The position numbers were made by a program, and so were the translations under genes. Below the pieces are notes generated by a model, which worked only from the letters and a program-made list of their open reading frames with translations, had not been told where the DNA came from and searched no databases. Source: Halarcobacter bivalviorum (lineage in GTDB: Bacteria; Campylobacterota; Campylobacteria; Campylobacterales; Arcobacteraceae). Taken from it: a stretch of 64,000 nt of DNA. Where the stretch lies: positions 2,480,001 to 2,544,000 of the forward strand of contig NZ_CP031217.1 in assembly GCF_003346815.1 (NCBI RefSeq). Reading direction: 5' to 3'. Shown one piece after another: positions 36,950 through 45,660 of this stretch (within the stretch, counting starts at the first letter, position 1; the number at the start of each line of letters is the position of its first letter).

Positions 36950-37645
36950 TTAACTCCTTATAGATTTTTTTATAAATTCACTTGCTATAATAAAATCTAT
37001 TTCTTCATCTATATCTATTGAATCTTTTCGATCCATTATATAAGCATATATATTCTCTTCTAGAAAAAATCCCTTATTCTCCAAGAATTTATCTGTACGG
37101 CAAATATATATTGCTCCATTTAATCTATAATATTTCTCTAAATCTTGACTTCTTTTATTTTTTATTTCATCTTTTAAAAAGAGTTTCATATTATTATCAC
37201 TAGGTAAAGTATTACTCCATAAAGGACTATGTTCCATTTCACACACACTTATTATTGCATCAGCTTTTTTTTCTTCTAAAAGTTTTATTGCTTCATCAAT
37301 ATGTGATGATTTTCGAAGAGGACTTGTTGCTTGCAATAAAACAATATATTCATATTCTTCAGATATATTTTCAACAACATGTTTTAATGTATCAAATGTA
37401 GTAGTTGTATCTTCTGCTAGATTTGCAGGTCTTTTTATTATCTCTGCCCCATAATCTTTTGATATTGAAAGTATTTCATCGTCATCACTAGAAACAATTA
37501 ATTTATCAATATATTTACTATTTAATCCTGCTTCTATACTATATGCAATTAATGGTTTATCAAGAATTTTCAATATATTTTTTCTTGGAAGTCTTTTGCT
37601 TCCTCCTCTTGCAGGAATAATACTAAGAAATGATTTTTTATTCAT
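36950..37645 (-). CDS. legF: CMP-legionaminic acid synthetase (acylneuraminate cytidylyltransferase family)
   Basis: It activates the nonulosonic acid with CTP. The 231-residue protein starts MNKKSFLSIIPARGGSKRLP, the NeuA-family nucleotide-binding motif, followed by LLQATSPLRKSSHIDEAI. A longer reading to 37687 is open, but it overlaps ptmE in another frame and lies before the family N-terminus, so the ATG at 37645 is used; it overlaps the ptmE end by 8 bp. The legionaminate assignment rests on the legC, legI, legG and ptmE neighbours. Confidence 0.87.
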   Translation of the reverse strand: MNKKSFLSIIPARGGSKRLPRKNILKILDKPLIAYSIEAGLNSKYIDKLIVSSDDDEILSISKDYGAEIIKRPANLAEDTTTTFDTLKHVVENISEEYEYIVLLQATSPLRKSSHIDEAIKLLEEKKADAIISVCEMEHSPLWSNTLPSDNNMKLFLKDEIKNKRSQDLEKYYRLNGAIYICRTDKFLENKGFFLEENIYAYIMDRKDSIDIDEEIDFIIASEFIKKSIRS

Positions 37646-38690
37646 CAAATACTCTAAAATACTCACTTTGAGCTTGTTCAAAATCACTCATTCTTCCAAT
37701 ATCTAACCAATATTCATGTAAAGGGAATGAAATTGTTTTAAGTTCTTTTTCTATTAATTTTTCAAATAGTGTTGGCATATCAAAAAATTCATTATTTGGG
37801 ATATATTCAAAAACTTGAGGAGATAAAGCATATATTCCTGCATTTACAAAAAACTTTTCTATGGGTTTTTCTTTAATTGAGATTATTTTACTTTCATCAG
37901 TTTCAATAACACCATAAGGAACTTGGTAATTATACTCTCGTACACACATTGTTGCTATTGCATTTTCAAAAGAATGAAAATCTAAAAGGTGTGTAAAGTT
38001 AATATTTGTAAGTAAATCTGCATTCATTACAAAAAAAGGTTCAATAGGTTTCTCTTTTAATAGACTTAAAGCACCTGCTGTTCCTAATCTTTTTGTCTCT
38101 TCTATATAATCAATATTTACTCCAAAATTAGAACCATCTCCAAAATATTCTTTTATCATATCTGCTTTATAATTTACACTTATTGTAATATTTACAAAAC
38201 CATATTTTGCAAAGTTTTCAATAATTGTTTCAAGTATTGGTTTATTTCCCACTTTTAAAAGAGGTTTAGGAATTCCTTCTGTTAAAGGTCTAAGTCTTGT
38301 TCCTAGTCCACCTGCCATTAAGATTACTCTATTTCTTCTTTTTGTTACTCTAATAAGACTTGCTAAATCTTCAATATCTACTAATCTACCCTTATCATCA
38401 ACAATAGGAATCTGATAAAGCTTTTTTGATAAAGCTTTTTGAATAATAGACTCTTTTGAATCATTTATATTTGCCAAAGTAGGTTTTTTAAAGTATAAAT
38501 CTTTTATAGAAGAAGTTAAATCTAGTCCTCTTAAAAAACCTCTTCTTATATCTCCATCAGTTATTGTTCCAAGTACTTTTTCATTATCATCAACTACAAT
38601 AGCAATTCTAATAGCTCCTGTATCAATAATCTCTAAAGCCTCTTTTATTGAAGCATTAACACTTAGCTTTAAATTCTCTATTTTTTTCAT
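37638..38690 (-). CDS. ptmE: Glucosamine-1-phosphate guanylyltransferase-like protein, CBS plus nucleotidyltransferase (PtmE)
   Basis: Two CBS repeats (about 1-115, with VVDDNEKVLGTITDGDIRRG) precede a sugar-phosphate nucleotidyltransferase (RVILMAGGLGTRLRPLTEGI, then MNADLLTNINF). In Campylobacter jejuni the homologue PtmE makes GDP-glucosamine, the entry to the GDP-linked legionaminic acid route. Its presence implies that this organism uses GDP- rather than UDP-linked intermediates. The ATG overlaps the stop of the PIG-L gene as ATGA. The guanylyl specificity is inferred from homology. Confidence 0.85.
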   Translation of the reverse strand: MKKIENLKLSVNASIKEALEIIDTGAIRIAIVVDDNEKVLGTITDGDIRRGFLRGLDLTSSIKDLYFKKPTLANINDSKESIIQKALSKKLYQIPIVDDKGRLVDIEDLASLIRVTKRRNRVILMAGGLGTRLRPLTEGIPKPLLKVGNKPILETIIENFAKYGFVNITISVNYKADMIKEYFGDGSNFGVNIDYIEETKRLGTAGALSLLKEKPIEPFFVMNADLLTNINFTHLLDFHSFENAIATMCVREYNYQVPYGVIETDESKIISIKEKPIEKFFVNAGIYALSPQVFEYIPNNEFFDMPTLFEKLIEKELKTISFPLHEYWLDIGRMSDFEQAQSEYFRVFDE

Positions 38691-39346
38691 AATATTTCCT
38701 TCAACAATACAAAGCTTTCAGCATATTCACACCCAGAAGTTGCACCTCTTAAAGTAGCCAAAGCTCTAAGATTTCTTTCACTTCGTGGAAAAGGATGTTC
38801 TTCTATTTCACTCTTAAAGATTTTCATAATCTCAATTTTAGTTTCAAAATAATCACTTATATCTACAAAAACATTAGGAGTAAAACTATCTTCCTTTACA
38901 CTTGGAGCAAATTCTGTTTCACTTAATGTTTCCATCATATATATTTTTTTTACAAATGGATATCTAAATGATTTTGTACAAGAAAAAGCTGCTTCAAATA
39001 TTTTTCTATGATCACTATGAACATCTCCTTTAAAAGGTAAATAAATTATATTTGGTTTAACTTCATTTATTACTTTTGAAATTTTGCTTATTAATTCACT
39101 CATACTATATTCATCTACTTGCATAGTTTTAAGTTCTAAATTATGTACCTTATCGAAATTATACATTTCTGATACTTTGATAAGCTCTATTTCTCTTTTT
39201 TTATAATAGCTATTCTCTTTATCAAGAGTAGTACAAATTAACCAATGAGTTTCATCTTTATTTGCTTTATGTTTTAGTAAGGTTCCTCCACATCCTAAAG
39301 TTTCATCATCAGGATGAACTGCTACGACTAGAACTCTATTTTTCAT
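38687..39346 (-). CDS. PIG-L/LmbE-family N-deacetylase
   Basis: A zinc-dependent N-deacetylase of 219 residues with the AVHPDDETLGCGG signature (metal ligands His, Asp, Asp) near the N-terminus and GDVHSDHRKIF in the middle (third ligand). Family members deacetylate GlcNAc-containing molecules. Between the formyltransferase and ptmE genes, with 4-bp overlaps on both sides, it most likely removes an N-acetyl group from a legionaminic-acid intermediate so the formyltransferase can act. That coupling is inference. It is not part of the C. jejuni core Leg pathway. Confidence 0.88.
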   Translation of the reverse strand: MKNRVLVVAVHPDDETLGCGGTLLKHKANKDETHWLICTTLDKENSYYKKREIELIKVSEMYNFDKVHNLELKTMQVDEYSMSELISKISKVINEVKPNIIYLPFKGDVHSDHRKIFEAAFSCTKSFRYPFVKKIYMMETLSETEFAPSVKEDSFTPNVFVDISDYFETKIEIMKIFKSEIEEHPFPRSERNLRALATLRGATSGCEYAESFVLLKEIL

Positions 39347-40224
39347 AAATATTCTCCTACTTTAGGAACTTCTTTAAATTCATGTTCCAAAATTTCAATA
39401 GCTGCATCATAAGTTTTTACAATAAGCTTTTCTTCATTAGATTCTATTACTTTTCCACTCTCTATATTAGTATCATTATTTTCAATTATTTTAACTTTCC
39501 AAATAGAAATATCGTTTTCCTTATACTCTATGTGTGCTCCAACATAAGGTTTAGTTAAAGCTCGTACTAAATTATAAATAGCTTTACTACTCATACGAAA
39601 ATCAATTTTACCATCTGCTTTATTTCTCTTTCTCCAAATATTTGAAAGAGCTTGGTCTTGCTTTATTCTAGTATACGTATTATCTTTCAATTGAGGAACA
39701 AACTCCTCTATTTGGATAAGTGAAAGTTGTATAATTTTATCATAAAGAGTTTTTGCATCATCACTATCTAATATTTCAAACTCTTTTTGAGAAATAATAT
39801 CTCCACTATCTGCTTTTTCATCCATAAAGAAAAATGTAGAAGCACTTCTTTTTAAACCTAAAGCTAAAGCCCAAATAATTGGATGTCTTCCTCTATTTTG
39901 AGGTAATTTTGCAGGATGATATCCAACTACTCCCATAGGAGCTAAAGATAACAATTCATTTTTGATTAAACTTGACCAACCAAAACAAAATATAATATCT
40001 GGATTTAAATCTTTAATCCAGTTAATACTCTCTTTTGAATTAATATCCTCTACAAAATTAAAAGGTATTTTATTCTCTTTACAAATAGGTGTTAAATCTG
40101 CAAAATCACTATTAAAACTTGATTTTTCCTTAGTACATACTCCTACAAGCTCAACATCAATATCTACAAGCTTCTGAAGTGCTTTCTTTGAAAATTCAAC
40201 TGTTCCAATAAAAACAATTTTCAT
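39343..40224 (-). CDS. Sugar N-formyltransferase-like protein (methionyl-tRNA formyltransferase fold)
   Basis: The 293-residue protein has an N-terminal formyltransferase domain (MKIVFIGTVEFSKKAL, HPAKLPQNRGRHPIIWAL, DEKADSGDIISQ) and a C-terminal domain like that of Fmt and ArnA. These enzymes use 10-formyltetrahydrofolate. Location inside the Leg operon argues for formylating an amino sugar rather than Met-tRNA. Of the Asn-His-Asp catalytic triad, His103 and Asp139 are present, but the Asn position is Gly101 (VVGYH). The cognate deacetylase overlaps downstream. Confidence 0.82.
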   Translation of the reverse strand: MKIVFIGTVEFSKKALQKLVDIDVELVGVCTKEKSSFNSDFADLTPICKENKIPFNFVEDINSKESINWIKDLNPDIIFCFGWSSLIKNELLSLAPMGVVGYHPAKLPQNRGRHPIIWALALGLKRSASTFFFMDEKADSGDIISQKEFEILDSDDAKTLYDKIIQLSLIQIEEFVPQLKDNTYTRIKQDQALSNIWRKRNKADGKIDFRMSSKAIYNLVRALTKPYVGAHIEYKENDISIWKVKIIENNDTNIESGKVIESNEEKLIVKTYDAAIEILEHEFKEVPKVGEYL

Positions 40225-41381
40225 AAAGTAAATCCTATATCATAAAAAGATTTCTTTAAAAGATTATCATATTTTATACTCTTTAAAATCTTTACTATCT
40301 TTTGACTTGAACATCCATCTCCATAAGGGTTTTGTACTTTTTCTAATAATTTTTTAAACTCTTTTGAATATAGTTGTTTAAATGCTTTATTTATCTCTTC
40401 TTTTGTCTCTTTACAATTAATTACACTTTCAGAAGAGATTCTTCCTTTTTGCCTATCTCCAATATTTATTGTTCCTATTTTAAAACTAGGAGCTTCAAGA
40501 AGACCACTTGAACTATTTCCAACTACTGCATCAATATATTGTAAAGCACTTAAATATCTTAATTGACCTAAAGAAGTAAAACATACTGCTTTTTCAGAGT
40601 TCTTTGAAACATATTCATCAATCATTTGATTAATAACTCTTCCATCTGTATCACTATTTGCTTTTGTAAATATAATATTTGTTTCTTCTAGTTCATCAAT
40701 TGCAAACAGAAGTTCTTGAAACTGTTTTTTAGCAGTTGCTTTTTCTAAAGTAACTGGATGAAAAGTTACAAGTATATTTTTCTTATTTAAGTTAAAATCA
40801 ATAGATTTTTCAAACTCTTCTCTTGATAAAAGTTTTAGTCTTTTAATATTTTCTATTCCTAGTCCACCTACAGTAAAGACTCTACTTGGGTCTTCTCCTA
40901 ATTGAACTACTCTTTTTCTATATTCCTCTATTGATGTAAAATGAAGCTGGCTCATTTTTGTAATACTATGCCGAATTGATTCATCTATTAAGCCTTCAGT
41001 TGTTTCTCCCCCATGAATATGAGCAATAGGAATATTTGATATCATTGCACTACTTACTGCACTAAAAATCTCATATCTATCTCCTAAAACAACTACTAAA
41101 TTAGGCTTTAATTCTCCATAAGCTTCAGCAAAAGATATTTGAGCTAAGCCCATTGATTTACAAATACCTATATGCGTATCAGAAGATAAGAGCATTTCAA
41201 TTTTTCTATCTATTTTAAACTCTTGCTCTATTTCTTTAAAAGTTAATCCAAATTCTGAACTTAAATGCATTCCTGTAACAATAACTTGAAGCTCTAAATC
41301 TTTATCTGCTTCTATCTCTTTCATAAGCCAATAAAGTAAGCCATACTCAGCTCTTGTTCCTGTTACAATACATATTTTCAT
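40221..41381 (-). CDS. legG: Hydrolysing NDP-sugar 2-epimerase, LegG/NeuC family
   Basis: The 386-residue protein starts MKICIVTGTRAEYGLLYWLM and has VTGMHLSSEFGLT, VVLGDRYEIFSA and HIHGGETTEG, all NeuC-family signatures. In the Leg pathway it removes the nucleotide and inverts C2 to yield 2,4-diacetamido-2,4,6-trideoxymannose, the LegI substrate. ATGA overlaps occur with both neighbours. Confidence 0.92.
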   Translation of the reverse strand: MKICIVTGTRAEYGLLYWLMKEIEADKDLELQVIVTGMHLSSEFGLTFKEIEQEFKIDRKIEMLLSSDTHIGICKSMGLAQISFAEAYGELKPNLVVVLGDRYEIFSAVSSAMISNIPIAHIHGGETTEGLIDESIRHSITKMSQLHFTSIEEYRKRVVQLGEDPSRVFTVGGLGIENIKRLKLLSREEFEKSIDFNLNKKNILVTFHPVTLEKATAKKQFQELLFAIDELEETNIIFTKANSDTDGRVINQMIDEYVSKNSEKAVCFTSLGQLRYLSALQYIDAVVGNSSSGLLEAPSFKIGTINIGDRQKGRISSESVINCKETKEEINKAFKQLYSKEFKKLLEKVQNPYGDGCSSQKIVKILKSIKYDNLLKKSFYDIGFTL

Positions 41382-42376
41382 ATTAACTCATCTTCTTTAT
41401 AGTCTTTTTGTGCAAATGTACCTATAATTTCATCCCACTGCATAGGACTAATTCCATTTCCTGGTCTTTTAATAGCAAGTTTATCTTCAGTAAAAACTTC
41501 CCCTACTTTTATTTCAGTTTTTGCAACTATACTTTTTCTTACTATCTCTTTATTTTTAGCTTCACTCTTTGATGGTTTTTTTAAAGTACTTCCTAAAGCT
41601 TTTTCTATATTTCTAATTGCCCTTACCATGGCTTTTAACTCATCTGGTTCTAAAGAAGCTTTATGGTCTGGCCCTTCCATTGTTTTATCTAATGTAAAAT
41701 GTTTCTCAATACAATAAGCTCCCATAGCTACTGCTGCAGTAGGTACTTCAATTCCTAAAGTATGATCACTATAACCAAACTTAATATCAAAAGTATTTCC
41801 AATAGTTACCATAGCCTTTAAATTAACATCTTCCATAGGAGTTGGATATTCTGTATTTGCATGTAAAACTATTATATTCTCTTTTTTAGTGCCATAAGAG
41901 ATTAAAATATCTAAAGCATCCTCAATTTCCCCAATATCAGCCATTCCAGTTGAAAGAATAACCTTCTTATTTAGCTTACCTATTTGTCTTAAGTATGGAA
42001 GATTTGTTATCTCTCCACTTGGAATTTTAAATATTTCAAGTCCTAAATCATCTAAAAGCTCTATACTATCATGATCAAAAGGAGTAGATAAAAACATAAT
42101 ATTTTTTTCTTGAGCATAAGAGATAAGTTCTTTATGAGTATCAACATCAAGTTCTAATTTTTTGATCATTTCAAATTGAGACTCTTCTTTATTGGTAGTC
42201 TGTTTTTGATACTCTGCTTTTTGTGCATTCTTTGAAACTAAATTTTCTGTTTTAAAAGTTTGAAACTTAACAGCATCAGCCCCTGCTTCACTTGCAACAT
42301 CAATAAGCTTTTTTGCAAGTTCTTTTTTACCATTATGATTTACACCAGCTTCAGCAATTATAAATACTTTATTCAT
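41378..42376 (-). CDS. legI: Legionaminic acid synthase (NeuB family)
   Basis: It condenses the 6-deoxymannosamine derivative with phosphoenolpyruvate. The 332-residue protein has the NeuB barrel (IIAEAGVNHNGKKELAKKLI, FKIPSGEI, CIEKHFTLDKTMEGPDH) and a C-terminal SAF/antifreeze-like domain (about 275-332). The legionaminate rather than neuraminate or pseudaminate assignment follows from legC and ptmE in the same run; no pse genes are visible. Confidence 0.92.
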   Translation of the reverse strand: MNKVFIIAEAGVNHNGKKELAKKLIDVASEAGADAVKFQTFKTENLVSKNAQKAEYQKQTTNKEESQFEMIKKLELDVDTHKELISYAQEKNIMFLSTPFDHDSIELLDDLGLEIFKIPSGEITNLPYLRQIGKLNKKVILSTGMADIGEIEDALDILISYGTKKENIIVLHANTEYPTPMEDVNLKAMVTIGNTFDIKFGYSDHTLGIEVPTAAVAMGAYCIEKHFTLDKTMEGPDHKASLEPDELKAMVRAIRNIEKALGSTLKKPSKSEAKNKEIVRKSIVAKTEIKVGEVFTEDKLAIKRPGNGISPMQWDEIIGTFAQKDYKEDELI

Positions 42377-42951
42377 TTTACTAAACTCCCTGCTTTTATA
42401 AAACCTTCTACTATAATACCTTGTTTAGAAACAGCATTACTTCCAAAAAAAGTATTCTCTTTTACATAAACTTGCCCATTTAGTATACTTGCAGTTGAGA
42501 TATGGCAATTATCTTCTATTATTACATCATGTTCAATAAGTGCTTTTGTATTAATAATACAATTTTTACCAATTTTTGTATTAGAATTAATAATTGCATG
42601 ATGCATAATCACACTACCTTCATCAATTGTTGAATACTTTGAAACATAAGCTAAAGAAGAGATTATAACAGGTAGCTTAAATCCTATTTCTTTTAGTCTA
42701 TGAAATATCTTAATTCTTATACTATTTGACTCTATATGTCCTATTGTAATAACTGCATTGTGACACTCTTTAAAAAGTTCTTCTAAATCATCATCACAAG
42801 CTATAACCTCATAATTTAAAACTTTTTTACCAATATTCTCTTTTATATCTACAATTCCAATTATTTCATACTTATTTTCTTGTTCAATTACATCAATAAC
42901 ACTATGGCAATGACCACCGCCACCAATTAAAATTATCTTTTCTTTTTTCAT
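42373..42951 (-). CDS. legH: Sugar N-acetyltransferase, LegH/PglD/NeuD family
   Basis: The 192-residue protein begins with the nucleotide-sugar-binding Rossmann motif IILIGGGGHCHSVIDVIEQ and ends in hexapeptide repeats of a left-handed beta-helix (about 100-190, IGKNCIINTKALIEHDVII). It should acetylate the 4-amino group made by LegC. The catalytic His is likely the one in NTKALIEHDV. It has 4-bp overlaps with both neighbours. Confidence 0.87.
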   Translation of the reverse strand: MKKEKIILIGGGGHCHSVIDVIEQENKYEIIGIVDIKENIGKKVLNYEVIACDDDLEELFKECHNAVITIGHIESNSIRIKIFHRLKEIGFKLPVIISSLAYVSKYSTIDEGSVIMHHAIINSNTKIGKNCIINTKALIEHDVIIEDNCHISTASILNGQVYVKENTFFGSNAVSKQGIIVEGFIKAGSLVK

Positions 42952-44084
42952 AGTCTCACCGAACTTGGAATATTTACAACTCTCTCTTCCAAATATTTTG
43001 CATTTTTCAATTCATCTTTTTGACACTTCTCAAACATTTCAAGCTCACTACAAAGCCTCCAAATAGGTCTTGTCATAACTTTATTACTATTAGAAAATTC
43101 TAAAAACTCATCTCTTTGTTTTTTATTCTCTAACTTTATTGCTTGAAGCCAATAATTTGAACTACAATCATTTGGTTCTTCTACAAAATCAATATTTATA
43201 CTTGAAAAATACTCTTTATATATTGTTGCTAAATCTTTTTTAGAAGATAAAAATTTATCAAGGTTTTCCATTTGAGCAACTAATAATGCAGCATTTAAAT
43301 TAGGAAGTCTATAGTTATATCCTACTTCATCATGTACATATTCATAAGAGTGAGGTATTTTTGCTGTTGTTGTAATATGTTTGGCTCTTTTTGCTAAAGC
43401 TTCATCATCTGTAACTATTACTCCACCACCACCTGATGTAATTATTTTATTTCCATTAAAAGAAAAAGCTGAAATCTTTCCAAATGTTCCTGTATGTTTC
43501 CCTTTATAATAAGAACCTAAACTCTCTGCAGCATCTTCAACTAAAGATATTTTCCACTTTTCACAGATATTTTTGATTTCATCTATTTTACAAGGATGTC
43601 CAAAAGTGTGCATTGGAACACAAGCCTTGATAACTTTTTTGGTAGTTTTATTTATACATTTATCATCAATTATTTCACAGTTTTTTTCCAAAAACTCTTT
43701 TAAAGAAGTAGGAGACATACCCATAGTATCTATATCTACATCAATAAAAATAGGCTTTGCTTTACAATAACTAATAGCATTACAAGTAGCTATAAAAGTA
43801 AGAGGTTGAGTAATTACTTCATCATCATCTTTTACACCTGCTAATATTAAAGAAATATGTAAAGCTGCTGTTCCATTTACTGTTGCTATTGCATATTTAC
43901 TCCCTACATAAGAAGCAAAATCTTTTTCAAATTTATCTACAAACTTTCCAACACTAGATACAAAGGTAGAATCAATACACTCATTTAAATATTTCTTTTC
44001 ATTACCAATAAATTTTGGTTCATGTAAAGGTATAAAGTCATCTGTGTTAAATATATTTTTTATAAAATCTACTATATCTTTCAT
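42948..44084 (-). CDS. legC: PLP-dependent aminotransferase LegC
   Basis: A DegT/DnrJ/EryC1/StrS aminotransferase of 378 residues. The opening block FIPLHEPKFIGNEKKYLNEC and VSSVGKFVDKFEKDF is characteristic of LegC. The PLP lysine is in FSFNGNKIITSGGGG and the acidic AAESLGS loop is present. It aminates C4 of the 4-keto-6-deoxy sugar from LegB. It begins 1 bp after legB ends. Confidence 0.93.
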   Translation of the reverse strand: MKDIVDFIKNIFNTDDFIPLHEPKFIGNEKKYLNECIDSTFVSSVGKFVDKFEKDFASYVGSKYAIATVNGTAALHISLILAGVKDDDEVITQPLTFIATCNAISYCKAKPIFIDVDIDTMGMSPTSLKEFLEKNCEIIDDKCINKTTKKVIKACVPMHTFGHPCKIDEIKNICEKWKISLVEDAAESLGSYYKGKHTGTFGKISAFSFNGNKIITSGGGGVIVTDDEALAKRAKHITTTAKIPHSYEYVHDEVGYNYRLPNLNAALLVAQMENLDKFLSSKKDLATIYKEYFSSINIDFVEEPNDCSSNYWLQAIKLENKKQRDEFLEFSNSNKVMTRPIWRLCSELEMFEKCQKDELKNAKYLEERVVNIPSSVRL

Positions 44085-44085
44085 T

Positions 44086-45273
44086 TTACATCTTTGAATC
44101 TAAATATTTTCCAATCTCTTTATGCCCGAAATCTGGGATAAGTTTAAAAAACTCTTTAACTATATCCTCTTTTGTCCAACTTAAATTTTCTTTGAACTTA
44201 TTTATATTTTTTTCAAACTCATTTAAAAGTTTTTCATCATAAATTGCTTCATTTTTAATAATTCCTAAGTTATCAAACTTACTCATATCTAAAACTTCTT
44301 TGTCTGTAAAAAACTCTTCAAAATCTTTCTCTCCTGTTGTATCACTAGGAGTAAAAAGACATGGCCATTTACCTTGAGAAGGTAGAGTTTTTGCCAAGCT
44401 TCTAGCCTCTTCTTCGTCTTTACAAAGATAAGGTTCATACCCAAGATTATTTAAATATTTGACTGCAATCTCAGAGAAAGTTATTAAATGCAAGCTTTCA
44501 CTTAATTTTGGAAAGAAAATATCTCTATTTTCACCAAAAATACATGACATAAGACAAAGTTCCCCACTTTCTTGAGGAGTTACAAAATATCTTTTTATAT
44601 CATTTGGTGCAACTATTGGTTGATTTTTCTCTATTCTTTGATTAAAACCATGAAGCAAACTTCCATCACTAAAAGCCACATTTGCAAATCTTGCCATCGA
44701 AACATCTATTTGTTTTGATTTTCTCATTACAAACATTTCCATTATTCGTTTACTTGCACCCATCATGTTTACTGGATTTGCAGCTTTATCTGTACTTACA
44801 CAAAAATATTTTTTAGTTCCATTTTCAATTGATTGTTGAAGGGTTTTATCCGTATTAAAAATATTTGTTTCACACATTCGCATAAGAGTAAAGGGATCTT
44901 TTTCACTTCTTACATGCTTTAGTGCCGACAAATTTAATACATAATCATACTGCCCATCATTTTTTATAAAAGCATCATATTCAATACTTCCTATATCAAG
45001 TGCAAAAGTGGCAAACTCTCCATCAATATATCCAAAACTACTTCTTATATCTCGAACTAGCTCTACCATGTTATTTTCACTTATATCTACAACATGCAGT
45101 TTTTTAGGATTTCGTTTAAATATCTCTTTTGTTACGGCTTGTCCAATTGAGCCAGCACCACCAATTACAAGAAAAGATGAGTTTTTAACAATTGTTATTA
45201 GTTTATTATTATAATTACCTATATCATCAATAAATAATTCTTTTGTTCTGCCAATTAAACTTAATTTATTCAT
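44086..45273 (-). CDS. legB: NDP-N-acetylglucosamine 4,6-dehydratase, LegB role (CapD/FlaA1-type SDR)
   Basis: First gene of the glycosylation run. The 395-residue soluble SDR has FLVIGGAGSIGQAVTKEIF, a STDKAANPVNMMGASK segment and ARFANVAFSDGSLLHGF. The usual active-site Tyr of YxxxK is Met (MMGASK), as in PglF/FlaA1-type dehydratases, and it carries an N-terminal extension of about 30 residues before the Rossmann fold. By position it supplies the 4-keto-6-deoxy substrate of LegC. It belongs to the CapD/polysaccharide-biosynthesis branch rather than the shorter GDP-mannose-dehydratase-like LegB, so nucleotide specificity is open. Confidence 0.85.
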   Translation of the reverse strand: MNKLSLIGRTKELFIDDIGNYNNKLITIVKNSSFLVIGGAGSIGQAVTKEIFKRNPKKLHVVDISENNMVELVRDIRSSFGYIDGEFATFALDIGSIEYDAFIKNDGQYDYVLNLSALKHVRSEKDPFTLMRMCETNIFNTDKTLQQSIENGTKKYFCVSTDKAANPVNMMGASKRIMEMFVMRKSKQIDVSMARFANVAFSDGSLLHGFNQRIEKNQPIVAPNDIKRYFVTPQESGELCLMSCIFGENRDIFFPKLSESLHLITFSEIAVKYLNNLGYEPYLCKDEEEARSLAKTLPSQGKWPCLFTPSDTTGEKDFEEFFTDKEVLDMSKFDNLGIIKNEAIYDEKLLNEFEKNINKFKENLSWTKEDIVKEFFKLIPDFGHKEIGKYLDSKM

Positions 45274-45337
45274 TTTAACAATATACCTAAATTATTATTT
45301 ATCTTTAATTTTTAAGAGTAGATATGCAATAATTTAT

Positions 45338-45343
45338 TATAAT
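45338..45343 (+). promoter_or_regulatory. -10 element upstream of the small hypothetical gene
   Basis: A perfect TATAAT lies about 19 bp before the small plus-strand gene, within the 88-bp divergent gap to legB. No convincing -35 is seen. The legB promoter must also lie in this gap, but no clear minus-strand pair was found. Confidence 0.45.
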
Positions 45344-45361
45344 AATATTTATAGGTGAAGA

Positions 45362-45565
45362 ATGGCAAATAATATTCCAGATGATATTTTAAAAATACAA
45401 AAGAAACTTGCTACCTTTGAAAAAGGAAGTAGGAACTACAAAAAATACACCAAAATCTTAGCAAAGCATATTAAGAAATATAATATGAAAAAAAGAGTTA
45501 CTTCTCACATTAAAACAATTGAGACAATTGAAAAAATAACTCAAGAAGATAAAAAAGAAGATTAG
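45362..45565 (+). CDS. Small basic hypothetical protein
   Basis: A 67-residue, Lys-rich, predicted helical protein (MANNIPDDILKIQKKLATFE) with no signal peptide, membrane segment or cysteine. AGGTG precedes the ATG and a TATAAT lies upstream, so it looks expressed. It is codirectional with recA, 95 bp upstream. Not recognised; a nucleic-acid-binding role would fit the charge but is speculation. Confidence 0.65.
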   Translation: MANNIPDDILKIQKKLATFEKGSRNYKKYTKILAKHIKKYNMKKRVTSHIKTIETIEKITQEDKKED

Positions 45566-45609
45566 TAATATTACAAATTGCAATAAAATTTATAACTTTA
45601 AAAAAATTG

Positions 45610-45618
45610 TGTTAAAAT
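45610..45618 (+). promoter_or_regulatory. Extended -10 promoter of recA
   Basis: TG-T-TAAAAT forms an extended -10 about 43 bp upstream of the recA start. No LexA-type box was seen in the leader. Confidence 0.4.
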
Positions 45619-45660
45619 TCCAACATAATTAAAACAGAGACCAACAATTTAGGAAAAAAA

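Noticed and set aside
36950-37687. Longer N-terminus for legF starting at 37687
   Set aside because: The extra residues precede the conserved IPARGGSKR start of the family and would overlap ptmE by 50 bp; the ATG at 37645 is better.
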